From the IMG/VR virus record IMGVR_UViG_3300009176_000055, positions 1-34,462 of that record: DNA of 34,462 nt; one strand, 5' to 3'. The first letter of the stretch is position 1. The number at the start of each line of letters is the position of its first letter. This document shows positions 1-6,893 of this stretch, one piece after another. Made by a program: the position numbers and the translations under genes. This DNA is from a virus. The notes under the pieces are model-generated. The model saw only the letters and a program-made list of their open reading frames with translations, had not been told where the DNA came from and did not search any database.

Positions 1-105
1 CGGCAGAAGGCCCGAGAAAGGGGTAAGGCAATCGGTCGTAAGATCGATCAGACGGAACTCTGTTATAAGCAATACTCTCCCCCGCAGATTCAAAATGCAG
101 TTTAA
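1..105 (+). CDS. C-terminal end of an unknown protein (cut by window edge)
   Basis: An open frame runs from base 1 to a TAA at 103-105 and encodes about 34 residues, basic at first (RQKARERGKAIGRKIDQ) and ending QIQNAV. It overlaps the next start codon (95) by 11 nt, like other junctions in this module. The start lies outside the window and no family is recognisable. The frame could be chance, but its position and overlap suggest a real gene tail. Confidence 0.45.
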   Translation, partial: RQKARERGKAIGRKIDQTELCYKQYSPPQIQNAV

Positions 106-310
106 GCCGGGAGATCTAGTAAGGGTTCGGAATCAGCATAATTCAGATCTTCTAGTAGTTTTGCGAGTAGGATCTCTTCGTCCAGTTACAGAAGATACTT
201 ATGGAAGAGAATATGTTTGGGTTCATCCCCTAGATCCGGCAGACAATAGCTGTATATATGACGGAGTAAATGTAGAGGGATGGATTAAAGAAGAGGTTGA
301 ACATGCGTAA
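95..310 (+). CDS. Small GD-motif protein, paralogue 1
   Basis: A 71-residue protein starting MQFKPGDLVRV. It is a close relative of the next gene: both have a GDLV segment near the N-terminus, a Gly-Ser-Leu strand, and a Trp-Val-x-Pro-Leu-Asp-Pro block (WVHPLDP here, WVLPLDP in the neighbour). The short beta-rich pattern with an early GD turn suggests a small SH3/KOW-like barrel; this is inference. No clear Shine-Dalgarno precedes the ATG. The function is unknown. The end overlaps the next gene by 8 nt. Confidence 0.75.
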   Translation: MQFKPGDLVRVRNQHNSDLLVVLRVGSLRPVTEDTYGREYVWVHPLDPADNSCIYDGVNVEGWIKEEVEHA

Positions 311-536
311 TCTAAAAGTAGGAGATCTTGTTAGTTGTGATTATTATCCTGGATCTCTTGTTGTAATAGGAGAAGGAGAAATACACCCAACCACAGGACA
401 TAATTATTCAACTAACTACACTTGGGTATTGCCTTTAGATCCTTCTGCTTACGATTCGTGGCTAGAAAAAGATATCCGAGTTAACGGAATTCCAACTATT
501 TCTCTAAAGAAATTAGAAGAGGAAATTCCGTTCTAA
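303..536 (+). CDS. Small GD-motif protein, paralogue 2
   Basis: A 77-residue protein starting MRNLKVGDLVSC. The ATG at 303 is preferred over a TTG at 297 because a GAGG Shine-Dalgarno at 293-296 sits 6 nt before it. The ATG lies inside the end of the previous gene (stop at 310), so translation is probably coupled. The WVLPLDP block and the early GDLV turn mark it as a tandem paralogue of the gene at 95. No enzymatic motif is visible and the function is unknown. Confidence 0.78.
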   Translation: MRNLKVGDLVSCDYYPGSLVVIGEGEIHPTTGHNYSTNYTWVLPLDPSAYDSWLEKDIRVNGIPTISLKKLEEEIPF

Positions 537-553
537 TCTAACGGTGATCCCAA

Positions 554-742
554 ATGCCTAAATTCAAACCCGGAGATATCGTTATCTGTGTAGAAGCAGG
601 AGATAAGAGAAGTATTAATGTTCCCTGTATTTACACAGTCAAAGAGAATAAAAATGATATCAAGCCTCTTATCTCTCTAGTAGAGATTGATAATACTCTC
701 TTTTACTACGAAGATAGATTCAGATTGATTAAAAGTGCATAA
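554..742 (+). CDS. Small GD-motif protein, paralogue 3
   Basis: A 62-residue protein starting MPKFKPGDIVICVEAG. GGTGATC at 543-549 complements the 3' end of 16S rRNA and lies 4 nt before the ATG. The protein matches the first 60 residues of the next gene: KFKxGD at the N-terminus, a KENKNDIKP segment against KEYYKDVKP, and YYEDRF against YFEDRF. It therefore looks like a free-standing copy of the N-terminal domain of the MoxR-like ATPase, perhaps a competitor or subunit. That role is inference. Confidence 0.78.
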   Translation: MPKFKPGDIVICVEAGDKRSINVPCIYTVKENKNDIKPLISLVEIDNTLFYYEDRFRLIKSA

Positions 743-1985
743 GTTCAAAAAGGGAGACAAACTAATTGCAGTTAGGGTTACTCATTCTTCCGCTCTTAGG
801 AATGGCGGGGAATACACGTTTAAAGAGTATTACAAAGATGTCAAACCCTCAAGAGCATTGATTTATATTGAGGAAATTGACAAGGTTTACTTTGAAGATC
901 GTTTCGAGTTGAAAAAGGAGAAAGAATTGTCTTACACATGTGGTAACTGTGGTGAAGCCGGTCACAACGTCAGAACCTGTCCCTCAGCCGTGAAAGGAAG
1001 TGGAGAATTGCTAGTCAAGGAAACAATCAAGTCCGGAGATCGAGTTACCATCATCGATGTAGAGAAGGAAATGTATCGGACTAAGGAAGTCGAGCCTTAC
1101 TTCGGTCATACCTTTGAGGTAGTTGAGATTAATGATTACGTCGTAATTTGTAAGCCAGAAGACACGACTGGTAAAACTTTTGGCGAGGGGAATAACCTTC
1201 ACTTCCAAAAGTCAGTCTGGAAATTCGGAGCGGAGGATTCAGCTATGGCAGAGTTTAAGAAGCGGCTCAGCATTTGGGAGCTAACGGAAACGATCATTCC
1301 GGTTTCGCGTTTGACTTTGCTCTTTGGTCCTCCTGGGACTGGAAAGACAACGGCTGCAAACTTCGTGAAAGATCACAGCGGAGAAACCCCGAAGGTATAC
1401 AACATTACCTTGACGGAAGAGACCCCGGCCGCAGAGTTGAGGGGTCACTTTATTCCTAAGGGTCATGAATTTCACTGGATGGACGGCCCTGCACTTGCAG
1501 CTTTTAAGTCGGGTGCTCGTCTTGTCTTGAATGAGATCGACAAGGCATCTGGTGATGCATTGACTTTCTGCCATGCTCTTCTGGATGATCCTGGGATCGC
1601 AAGAATCACGTTGCCTTACAAGGACGAGAATGGCGATCCTGTAACTGTTATGCCGCATGAGGATTTCCGTGTGATTGCAACAATGAACGGACACCCGGAC
1701 GATCTTCCGGAAGCATTGCGGGATAGGTTCGCAGTTCGGATTAACATCGACCAACTTCATCCTGAGGCAATTAAGTCTTTGCCCTCTGACTTGAGAAATG
1801 CAGCGAAGAAGGGAATTAGCAGGGATACGGAAAGGTCAGTCAGTGTTCGTGGCTGGAAAGCCTTTGCATCTTTGCGTGATATCGTAGGGGAGGAAGAAGC
1901 TGCACTTGCTGTCTTTGGTGAAAGAGCAGAAACTGTGCTGAACACCATTAAGATTTCAAGGGCTGGTGGTAAGGGAAAAGTCTAA
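735..1985 (+). CDS. MoxR-like AAA+ ATPase with N-terminal GD domain and CCHC zinc knuckle
   Basis: A 416-residue protein starting at GTG 735, 8 nt inside the previous gene. Residues 1-60 are a GD-motif domain homologous to the preceding small protein. Residues 69-82 form a CX2CX4HX4C zinc knuckle (C69, C72, H77, C82). Residues 98-160 look like a second small beta domain (KSGDRVTI). The AAA+ core follows, with Walker A GPPGTGKT at 198-205, a Walker B-like LVLNEID at 263-269 (Asn where Asp is usual) and sensor-1 TMN at 316-318. MoxR ATPases remodel partners, often VWA proteins; the VWA gene two positions downstream is the likely partner. The knuckle suggests nucleic-acid binding (inference). 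Confidence 0.9.
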   Translation: MHKFKKGDKLIAVRVTHSSALRNGGEYTFKEYYKDVKPSRALIYIEEIDKVYFEDRFELKKEKELSYTCGNCGEAGHNVRTCPSAVKGSGELLVKETIKSGDRVTIIDVEKEMYRTKEVEPYFGHTFEVVEINDYVVICKPEDTTGKTFGEGNNLHFQKSVWKFGAEDSAMAEFKKRLSIWELTETIIPVSRLTLLFGPPGTGKTTAANFVKDHSGETPKVYNITLTEETPAAELRGHFIPKGHEFHWMDGPALAAFKSGARLVLNEIDKASGDALTFCHALLDDPGIARITLPYKDENGDPVTVMPHEDFRVIATMNGHPDDLPEALRDRFAVRINIDQLHPEAIKSLPSDLRNAAKKGISRDTERSVSVRGWKAFASLRDIVGEEEAALAVFGERAETVLNTIKISRAGGKGKV

Positions 1986-1996
1986 CCACCCAATGG

Positions 1997-2446
1997 GTGA
2001 AGAAAGAAAAAACCTCTGACTTTAAGGTTGGAGATATTTTTAAATACAAGGGTAAGGATAAAAATTCAGACCAAAGTGGAACTGCTTGTGTTACTTCTCA
2101 GAATGATAAGTATGTAGAAGCAAAAGGTATAGATGGTTTTTACAACGAACATGCAGGTCTAGGTTTCTTCCTAGAACATTACGATCTCTTCCTAGAAGAA
2201 GAAGTCTGGGTAGAAGATCTTCCAGAAGTAGAAGTCAGAGAACCTGGAGTATTCCGAGTAGGAGATATCGTTGAGATAAAGCATGATGGTGAATCTCACT
2301 GGCTTGGAGAAATAGAAGTAACGGGAGTCAAGGACGGAAAGATTATAAATGCTAAGAACATTTCAGCAAGTCCCTGGAGTCCTGGTACAGGATTGGGATT
2401 CATGACAACAGCAATTCATTACGGATTCAAGTTGAAGGAGGTGTAA
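1997..2446 (+). CDS. GD-motif protein with two tandem domains
   Basis: A 149-residue protein from GTG 1997 with two related halves. The first begins DFKVGDIFKYKGKD and the second begins FRVGDIVEIKHDG; each is followed by a segment containing Gly-Leu-Gly-Phe (AGLGFFLEHY and TGLGFMTTAIHYG). This looks like a domain duplication in the same family as the genes at 95-742. No good Shine-Dalgarno is present. The start lies within a small inverted repeat (CACCC-AAT-GGGTG, 1987-1999) that could mask it. It sits between the ATPase and the VWA gene, which suggests a shared pathway. The function is unknown. Confidence 0.75.
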   Translation: MKKEKTSDFKVGDIFKYKGKDKNSDQSGTACVTSQNDKYVEAKGIDGFYNEHAGLGFFLEHYDLFLEEEVWVEDLPEVEVREPGVFRVGDIVEIKHDGESHWLGEIEVTGVKDGKIINAKNISASPWSPGTGLGFMTTAIHYGFKLKEV

Positions 2447-2447
2447 T

Positions 2448-3869
2448 ATGGGATTCCTTAGACGAACTTACCGCGCCAGGCCTATTCCTGAATTGCTTGA
2501 CGGAGAGAACTGGGAGGTAAGAAATTCCAATGATGTGAGCAGGGCTTACGTTGATTTCGATAAACGTGAGTTCGTAGTTCCATTTGAGGAAAGTCCGGCA
2601 GGAGAACTCACAAGAGCGCATGAAGCTATGCATGTGAAGATTTCTCCTAGGGATTACGTCCGTCCCGATGATATGGGATTTACAACCTTGCAATCGGTTG
2701 AAGATTGCCGTGTCTGGCAGGGACTCCGTGTTTGTGGAATCGAAACGAATAACAAAAGAGCAAGAATCTTTGACGATGAAAGACTAAAAGAGGCTTTCTC
2801 TAGTCCACAAATGCAGCATCCCATGAAACACGCGGAAGCTTTGTTTGCGACAAGAGGGACAGCGGAAGAAAAGACCTGTCGTGAATTGTCTGATAACAGG
2901 GCTGTCGAAATCGTTGACAAACTTGCAGAGAAGTATTTTAATCCCGATGAACGTAATGGGAAGATTACTTCTTTCGAGGACGCAATGGCCTGCGCCAAGG
3001 AGTTAAGAGAACTAATCCAAGAAGCAACTCCAGAAATGGAAATGCCTGAGCCTGATGGTGACCCCAGGGCAGAGCCGGGTGAAGAAGGAGATCAGAACGG
3101 GAATATCACTTATTCCTGGGAGCCTGCTCCTGAAAGTCCAGAGCAGACTTCTATTTCCAATTTGACAGAGGAGGAAAAACAGGAAGCAAAAGATATGGGT
3201 CTAGAGCATATTCCTGAGAACGAGATAACTTCATTCAAGTATCCGAATGACTTTTCTGACCCAGGAAAACTTAGGCCTATTGAGCATCCCAAGCTCGATC
3301 ACGCAATTAAGTTTAAGATGACTGACAGCGTAAAAATGACGCCCTCAGACGAAGGAGTTATTCCAGTCAGAATGCATCGATATGCAACTGATATGAAACT
3401 CTTTTCTAGAAAAGGAAGAAGACGCGCTGGAGCCGCTGTTCTAATTGATGTAAGCGGTTCAATGTCATTGAGCAATGAGATGATTCTGGATATTATCAAA
3501 CAGTGTCCAGCATCTATTGTTGCTATCTACTCGGGCTTTAGAACTGATGGTATTCTCCGTATCGTTGCAGAGAACGGAAGATACAACACAGATCTAAAGC
3601 GTGGAATGGGTGGAGCTAACGTAGTGGACGTTCCTGCACTGCATTGGCTTGCTAAAAGAAAGGAAAAGAAGAAGCTCTGGATTTCAGACGGTTGGATTAC
3701 CTGTCAGAATGAGAATATGGCTTATGAGGAAGAGATTCGTAAGCTAACTAATCTCATGAGAGAAAAGAAGATAGAGAGAGTAGGAAATGTCCGTGAGCTT
3801 TTAAAGTCCGGTAAACTCATTGACCATGCCTTCGATGATGGTCACGAACTCGGAAGGGGAACGAAATAA
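2448..3869 (+). CDS. VWA-domain protein with N-terminal zincin motif (CobT-like)
   Basis: A 473-residue protein with a strong AAGGAGGTG Shine-Dalgarno directly upstream. The N-terminal region carries an HExxH zinc-protease motif (HEAMH, residues 58-62) with a possible third ligand in SVEDCR (83-88). A long acidic linker rich in Glu and Pro follows (about 190-245). The C-terminal VWA domain has the MIDAS signature DVSGS at 333-337 and SDG at 412-414. This architecture resembles phage CobT-like proteins paired with CobS/MoxR AAA+ ATPases, here the gene at 735. The pair probably acts as a metal-dependent, ATP-driven remodelling or protease machine; its target is unknown. The cobalamin label used in databases is probably misleading. 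Confidence 0.85.
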   Translation: MGFLRRTYRARPIPELLDGENWEVRNSNDVSRAYVDFDKREFVVPFEESPAGELTRAHEAMHVKISPRDYVRPDDMGFTTLQSVEDCRVWQGLRVCGIETNNKRARIFDDERLKEAFSSPQMQHPMKHAEALFATRGTAEEKTCRELSDNRAVEIVDKLAEKYFNPDERNGKITSFEDAMACAKELRELIQEATPEMEMPEPDGDPRAEPGEEGDQNGNITYSWEPAPESPEQTSISNLTEEEKQEAKDMGLEHIPENEITSFKYPNDFSDPGKLRPIEHPKLDHAIKFKMTDSVKMTPSDEGVIPVRMHRYATDMKLFSRKGRRRAGAAVLIDVSGSMSLSNEMILDIIKQCPASIVAIYSGFRTDGILRIVAENGRYNTDLKRGMGGANVVDVPALHWLAKRKEKKKLWISDGWITCQNENMAYEEEIRKLTNLMREKKIERVGNVRELLKSGKLIDHAFDDGHELGRGTK

Positions 3870-3871
3870 AT

Positions 3872-3991
3872 ATGGATGAGTTAAAACAGCTTATCCATGA
3901 TGGATTCAAACTTAGAAACAAGTACCCTGGTATTCGACTTACTCTTAGATCTTTGATTCGTCTTGCAAAGCAAAGAAGAGGAGAGAATTAA
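3872..3991 (+). CDS. Small basic protein, 39 residues
   Basis: ATG at 3872 is 2 nt after the VWA gene stop, with AAGGGG upstream in the end of that gene. The product starts MDELKQLIHDGFKLRNK and ends in the basic run AKQRRGEN. It is predicted to be helical, with no recognised family. The stop at 3989-3991 is 3 nt before the next ATG, and its last codons supply the GAGGAG Shine-Dalgarno of the next gene. That tight fit supports a real gene. Confidence 0.6.
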   Translation: MDELKQLIHDGFKLRNKYPGIRLTLRSLIRLAKQRRGEN

Positions 3992-3994
3992 ATA

Positions 3995-4420
3995 ATGGAT
4001 GCGATTCCACTTAGCGGTCTATATGGGGCCATGGCCCTTGCTGCAAAGATCGTTTCAGCGCATGACGCAACAGAGAAAGACAATCCCGAGAGCATTGGAT
4101 TGATTAATGGGTTGCGAGAAGCACTGCAAACATTAGTCTTGACTTCTGCTCTCATCACTTATATACAGGATGAGGATAATCCTGTTATGAAGATGAATGA
4201 GGGAGAGACTGCGATGGACTGTACTCCTGCGGATATTCTGAGAAAGCTTGCAGATGCGTGGGAGGAAGGTCCTGCCGCCTATTGGGATGACGACGTGGAG
4301 CAATTCAAGACTACGTTTAATTCCACAATGGCTGAGGTCGCAGCAGACAAATTCAATGCTGACTTTCCTGATGACATTTCTGTAAGTGATGTTCTCGGTG
4401 AGAATAAGAAGGAGGACTAA
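3995..4420 (+). CDS. Acidic protein of unknown function
   Basis: A 141-residue acidic protein starting MDAIPLSGLYGAMALAAK, with a GAGGAG Shine-Dalgarno upstream. It has an N-terminal helical region, a central Asp/Glu-rich part and an acidic tail (GENKKED). No motif I can name is visible. The stop overlaps the next gene by one base (TAATG), so the two are probably translated together. Confidence 0.78.
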   Translation: MDAIPLSGLYGAMALAAKIVSAHDATEKDNPESIGLINGLREALQTLVLTSALITYIQDEDNPVMKMNEGETAMDCTPADILRKLADAWEEGPAAYWDDDVEQFKTTFNSTMAEVAADKFNADFPDDISVSDVLGENKKED

Positions 4421-4665
4421 TGGAATACGGAGAAGCACTTGCCAAGATTCTTAAGGCACAAATGGGTATCAAAGAATCTGTCATTGAGCCAGCAACTCCA
4501 GAAGAGCTTAGGATTATTTCTCAAGCATTCGATATTCTGATTTTCTGTTGCAAAACCAAGACGGACTTTCCATGTGCAGACGGAAAGGGAATTCAGGAAT
4601 ACACTGAGATGCGAGATTCACTTCGCGCTCTTGCAGACAAAATGGAAGAGGAGGAAAAGTCATGA
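4420..4665 (+). CDS. Unknown small helical protein
   Basis: An 81-residue protein starting MEYGEALAKILKAQMG. It has a GGAGG Shine-Dalgarno in the end of the previous gene, with which it shares the TAATG junction. It is mostly helical, with two adjacent Cys (FCCKTK) and an acidic tail (KMEEEEKS). Its stop overlaps the next ATG by 4 nt. No family is recognised. Confidence 0.75.
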   Translation: MEYGEALAKILKAQMGIKESVIEPATPEELRIISQAFDILIFCCKTKTDFPCADGKGIQEYTEMRDSLRALADKMEEEEKS

Positions 4666-4856
4666 AATCCTTGCTTAACGTTGCCGCAGTAATTATCTCT
4701 CTAGAGGTTGGAATCTATCTAGGAGAGCACAAGCATAGCGCTTGGTGGGTGAGTCTTTTGGTTAGCATGTTTAATGCAATCGTCTGTCTTACCTTGATTG
4801 ATGTTTATGCAAACGACAAAATGCGAAGGAAGATTTATGACCGATATTCTCGGTAA
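4662..4856 (+). CDS. Small membrane protein with two predicted helices
   Basis: A 64-residue protein starting MKSLLNVAAVIISLEVG. Two hydrophobic stretches (about residues 3-20 and 28-48) are joined by a short loop with EHKHSAWW, followed by a basic tail (KMRRKIYDRYSR). The Shine-Dalgarno GAGGAGGAAAA lies upstream, and the ATG overlaps the previous stop. The basic tail would be cytoplasmic by the positive-inside rule. A role in modifying the host envelope is possible but not shown by sequence. Confidence 0.72.
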   Translation: MKSLLNVAAVIISLEVGIYLGEHKHSAWWVSLLVSMFNAIVCLTLIDVYANDKMRRKIYDRYSR

Positions 4857-5106
4857 GATCGATAGGACTCTGGAATTATCAGAGAAGATTGAAAACTCCA
4901 CGACTCTTGAAGATACTCAGGAGGTTGCTATTGAGTTGTATAAGACTCTTGGCTTTTGCCACGGATTCCTAGGTAAGGAAGAGATGGATTTTCCTAATCC
5001 AGAGAGCAGAGATTTTCCTTGGAGCGAATATGTTCTTGCACAATGCAACGTTGTTTATGGTGCTGAATATAAAGAGGGAATTAAGTTCCGAAAGGAGATG
5101 GAGTAA
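4837..5106 (+). CDS. Unknown protein, 89 residues
   Basis: The start is placed at ATG 4837 (MTDILGKIDRTLELSEK) because GAAGGAAGATTT gives a Shine-Dalgarno there and the overlap with the previous gene is then only 20 nt. An upstream in-frame ATG at 4798 would extend it by 13 residues without a ribosome site. The protein is helical and acidic, with an FCHGFLGKEE segment and a C-terminal KFRKEME. No family is recognised. Confidence 0.72.
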   Translation: MTDILGKIDRTLELSEKIENSTTLEDTQEVAIELYKTLGFCHGFLGKEEMDFPNPESRDFPWSEYVLAQCNVVYGAEYKEGIKFRKEME

Positions 5107-5304
5107 TTGAAGCCCAGTAATGCATGGATGTTTCTTGCTGTTGCAAGTACATATCTTTCCGCTGCATTTGGTTTTGGTGTAGGCGGTTCAGTTGGTCTTG
5201 CTCTAGGAATTGTCTACGGAGTATTTGCAGCGTTCTGTGTTCTAGGTTCTTATGTCTCAGAGGGAAAGGATTGGAATAATGCGCGATCTAAGACAAGAAG
5301 CTAA
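5107..5304 (+). CDS. Small membrane protein, Gly/Ala-rich
   Basis: A 65-residue protein beginning at TTG 5107 directly after the previous stop, with AAGGAGATGGAG upstream as Shine-Dalgarno. Two hydrophobic segments cover about residues 6-25 and 27-50, the second rich in Gly and Ala with GxxxG-type spacing. A basic tail follows (NNARSKTRS). The topology is holin-like in length, but the gene sits far from the recognisable lysis genes, so I do not call it a holin. Confidence 0.68.
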   Translation: MKPSNAWMFLAVASTYLSAAFGFGVGGSVGLALGIVYGVFAAFCVLGSYVSEGKDWNNARSKTRS

Positions 5305-5434
5305 AGAACTTGCCGAAGAAACTCCATACGTAGAGTCAGATATTGAAGAGCACTACAAGTTCGTAGAAGAATACGAAAAGATTCATGGTAAGGGATCTTG
5401 GAACAAGTCAAAAGATGGAGGAGAATTCACTTGA
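5279..5434 (+). CDS. Small acidic protein, 51 residues
   Basis: ATG 5279 (MRDLRQEAKELAEETPY) is chosen over an upstream TTG at 5252 because GGGAAAGGATTGG supplies a Shine-Dalgarno there. It overlaps the previous gene by 26 nt. The product is charged and helical, ending KDGGEFT. The stop is shared in a TTGA overlap with the next start. No family is recognised. Confidence 0.65.
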   Translation: MRDLRQEAKELAEETPYVESDIEEHYKFVEEYEKIHGKGSWNKSKDGGEFT

Positions 5435-5784
5435 GAGATCTAACAGCACTCATTAAGGACGCAGTTAGTCCAAAAGATAAGAAGCCGCCGCTTCCTGAGA
5501 TCTTTAAGCGGATTAGGAAGCATTGGCTGTCGTTTCAAAAGAGAGATCCCAATCCAGTTGTATGGTCTAAGGAGGAAGGACTTGAGGGTTTGTGTCCTCC
5601 TAATTCCCTAAGCGAGAAGTGGGACAAGGCGGTTGCAGTTCAGGCATTGGATGAAATCATTGCTTGTTTGCCTACGAGTCCTGCTGAGTTTGAAGCATAT
5701 GACAGTGATACGCAGACGTATCTTATTGCATCATTGCTGTTGGGTATCCGTCTAGGTAATGCACTCGGAAAGGAAAGCAAGTGA
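5431..5784 (+). CDS. Unknown protein, 117 residues
   Basis: TTG 5431 is the likely start. GGAGGAG lies about 8 nt upstream and the codon overlaps the previous stop (TTGA). An upstream TTG at 5398 would add 11 residues but lacks a site. The N-terminal half is basic (KDKKPPLPEIFKRIRKHW). The C-terminal half is helical, ending in a hydrophobic LIASLLLGIRLGNALG segment. The function is unknown. Confidence 0.7.
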   Translation: MRDLTALIKDAVSPKDKKPPLPEIFKRIRKHWLSFQKRDPNPVVWSKEEGLEGLCPPNSLSEKWDKAVAVQALDEIIACLPTSPAEFEAYDSDTQTYLIASLLLGIRLGNALGKESK

Positions 5785-5861
5785 CGTGGTTTTTGATTAC
5801 CTTGCTTTTTGCAGTAGTAGTTTTCATTGTGTTTGGAATCTTCGCTCTTAAAAGGATGTAA
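5781..5861 (+). CDS. 26-residue single-span membrane peptide
   Basis: GTG 5781 overlaps the previous stop (GTGA). The 26-residue product is almost all one hydrophobic helix (FLITLLFAVVVFIVFGIFAL) followed by KRM. AAAGGAAAG upstream serves as Shine-Dalgarno. The codons before its own stop (AAAAGGATG) form the Shine-Dalgarno of the next gene. The position between two coupled genes supports translation. The function is unknown. Confidence 0.55.
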   Translation: MTWFLITLLFAVVVFIVFGIFALKRM

Positions 5862-5867
5862 TGCTTA

Positions 5868-6032
5868 ATGGAAACAATTCAGATTTTCTGGAAGACCTAC
5901 AAAGCCAAAAACAAAGACCTCTATGTAAGAGTGTCAGAAGTAAAGCAAGCCCTTTTGTGGCTTGAGAATGATGTAGGAGCAGCTAAGACCTTGCTAGATG
6001 CAATGATTAAACTAGAAAAGGAGAATCAGTAA
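5868..6032 (+). CDS. Small helical protein, 54 residues
   Basis: ATG 5868 is preceded by AAGGATG with 9-10 nt spacing. The product starts METIQIFWKTYKAKNKD and is predicted to be one long amphipathic helix. The stop TAA overlaps the next ATG (TAATG at 6030-6034). A competing ATG at 5861 in another frame gives 34 codons but no coupling to the next gene, so it is less likely. Confidence 0.6.
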   Translation: METIQIFWKTYKAKNKDLYVRVSEVKQALLWLENDVGAAKTLLDAMIKLEKENQ

Positions 6033-6592
6033 TGAAAGCATCAGAAGTCTTGCAGGCCAGCATTGATGATATCGAGGCTGGTAAGTGGGTATGCAATTTG
6101 CTGCATGAGAAGGACTATGAAGGCAATAGTCCTAACCCGAAGGAGATGGGCTGTGCAGTAGGGCTTGTCAGCCTGAATTCCGGAGATACAAAGACAGTTA
6201 AAATCCAAAAGAAGCACATTCCATATTTCTATGGACTAGAAGAACCTTCTTCAGTAGAAGGGAGTTTTGAACTGAACATAGAGAGTGGTCCTAACGCAGG
6301 AGCTAGCTGCTCTATTAATAAGGAGGTAATTAAGGTCGGAGATACCTTTGAGGTTGCTAGGTATCCCAAGTCTGGTAGCCCTAAGGAGACCAAGGACGCC
6401 ATTAAGTATCTTTATCAGGAAATTCCTGAGGATCTTAGGTATGAAGATTTTGATAGTAAGAAGAACTCTTTGCAATTGCATACCAATGCAGTCGTGAATT
6501 ACAACGACAGAGATGTAAAGCATCTTGGTGCCGCTGGTGCTAAGAAGTGGTTTGAGGCTGCTAGGGATAGGGCTATTGCAGATGGTAATTGA
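6032..6592 (+). CDS. DUF6197-like phage protein with inserted domain
   Basis: A 186-residue protein. The N-terminal segment (ASEVLQASIDDIEAGKWVCN) and the C-terminal segment (NAVVNYNDRDVKHLGAAGAKKWFEAA) match the pattern of the small phage DUF6197 family, in which an AxxxYNDR-like block precedes a helix. Family recognition is from memory and moderate. Between these, residues about 50-115 contain a beta-rich KVGDTFEVARYP stretch resembling the GD-motif proteins at the left end, possibly an insertion. GAAAAGGAG upstream is the Shine-Dalgarno. The biochemical role is unknown. Confidence 0.72.
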   Translation: MKASEVLQASIDDIEAGKWVCNLLHEKDYEGNSPNPKEMGCAVGLVSLNSGDTKTVKIQKKHIPYFYGLEEPSSVEGSFELNIESGPNAGASCSINKEVIKVGDTFEVARYPKSGSPKETKDAIKYLYQEIPEDLRYEDFDSKKNSLQLHTNAVVNYNDRDVKHLGAAGAKKWFEAARDRAIADGN

Positions 6593-6689
6593 TTGGAAGA
6601 AGTGGGGATTTGGGTTCTCTGTTGAGTTCCGTAATCCTTTCTTCTTGCGTCTGTGGATAGGCCCTGTAAGACTAGGTATTAAGTATTAA
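6582..6689 (+). CDS. Small aromatic protein, 35 residues
   Basis: ATG 6582 lies 11 nt inside the end of the previous gene, with AGGGATAGGG upstream. The product is rich in Trp, Phe and Gly (WKKWGFGFSVEFRNPFFLRLW) and ends RLGIKY. Such short aromatic proteins are common in phage early regions and probably sit at the membrane face. The family is not named. It is the last gene before a 204-nt gap. Confidence 0.55.
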   Translation: MVIDWKKWGFGFSVEFRNPFFLRLWIGPVRLGIKY

Positions 6690-6893
6690 CTACTAATACA
6701 TATAGATGGCCTCGTTTCCCTCGGCCATCCTAATATAGACGGCCCATTTCTGTTGTGGTCGCTATTGCCCTCGGCTCCTTCCTCGAAGCCAATTATGAGA
6801 GGTTTGGGAACAGTGGAGCGCTGCCTGTTTCAGAGAGGGTAAGAACAGAGAGAAACAGTGGAGACAATCTCTGTTAATTATATTGGAGGATAA
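6690..6893 (+). promoter_or_regulatory. Leader region with two inverted repeats and a direct repeat
   Basis: No convincing gene is present here. GATGGCC (6705-6711) and GGCCATC (6723-6729) form a 7-bp stem with an 11-nt loop and no U tail. AACAGTGGAG occurs twice (6809-6818 and 6854-6863). AACAGAGA (6844-6851) pairs with TCTCTGTT (6868-6875), an 8-bp hairpin that encloses the second repeat and ends about 10 nt before the GGAGG of the next gene. That position suits control of translation or an operator, but this is inference. Confidence 0.4.

Noticed and set aside
1281-1760. 159-codon minus-strand frame
   Set aside because: It is antisense to the AAA+ core with its clear Walker motifs, so it is a shadow of that gene.
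2448-3869. Calling the ATPase/VWA pair cobalt chelatase subunits
   Set aside because: Similarity to CobS/CobT is at domain level only; the HExxH motif, acidic linker and lack of other cobalamin genes argue against that pathway.
6706-6738. 10-codon frame (MASFPSAILI) after TAATAC with 6-nt spacing
   Set aside because: It is too short to support and its sequence is mostly the hairpin GATGGCC/GGCCATC.
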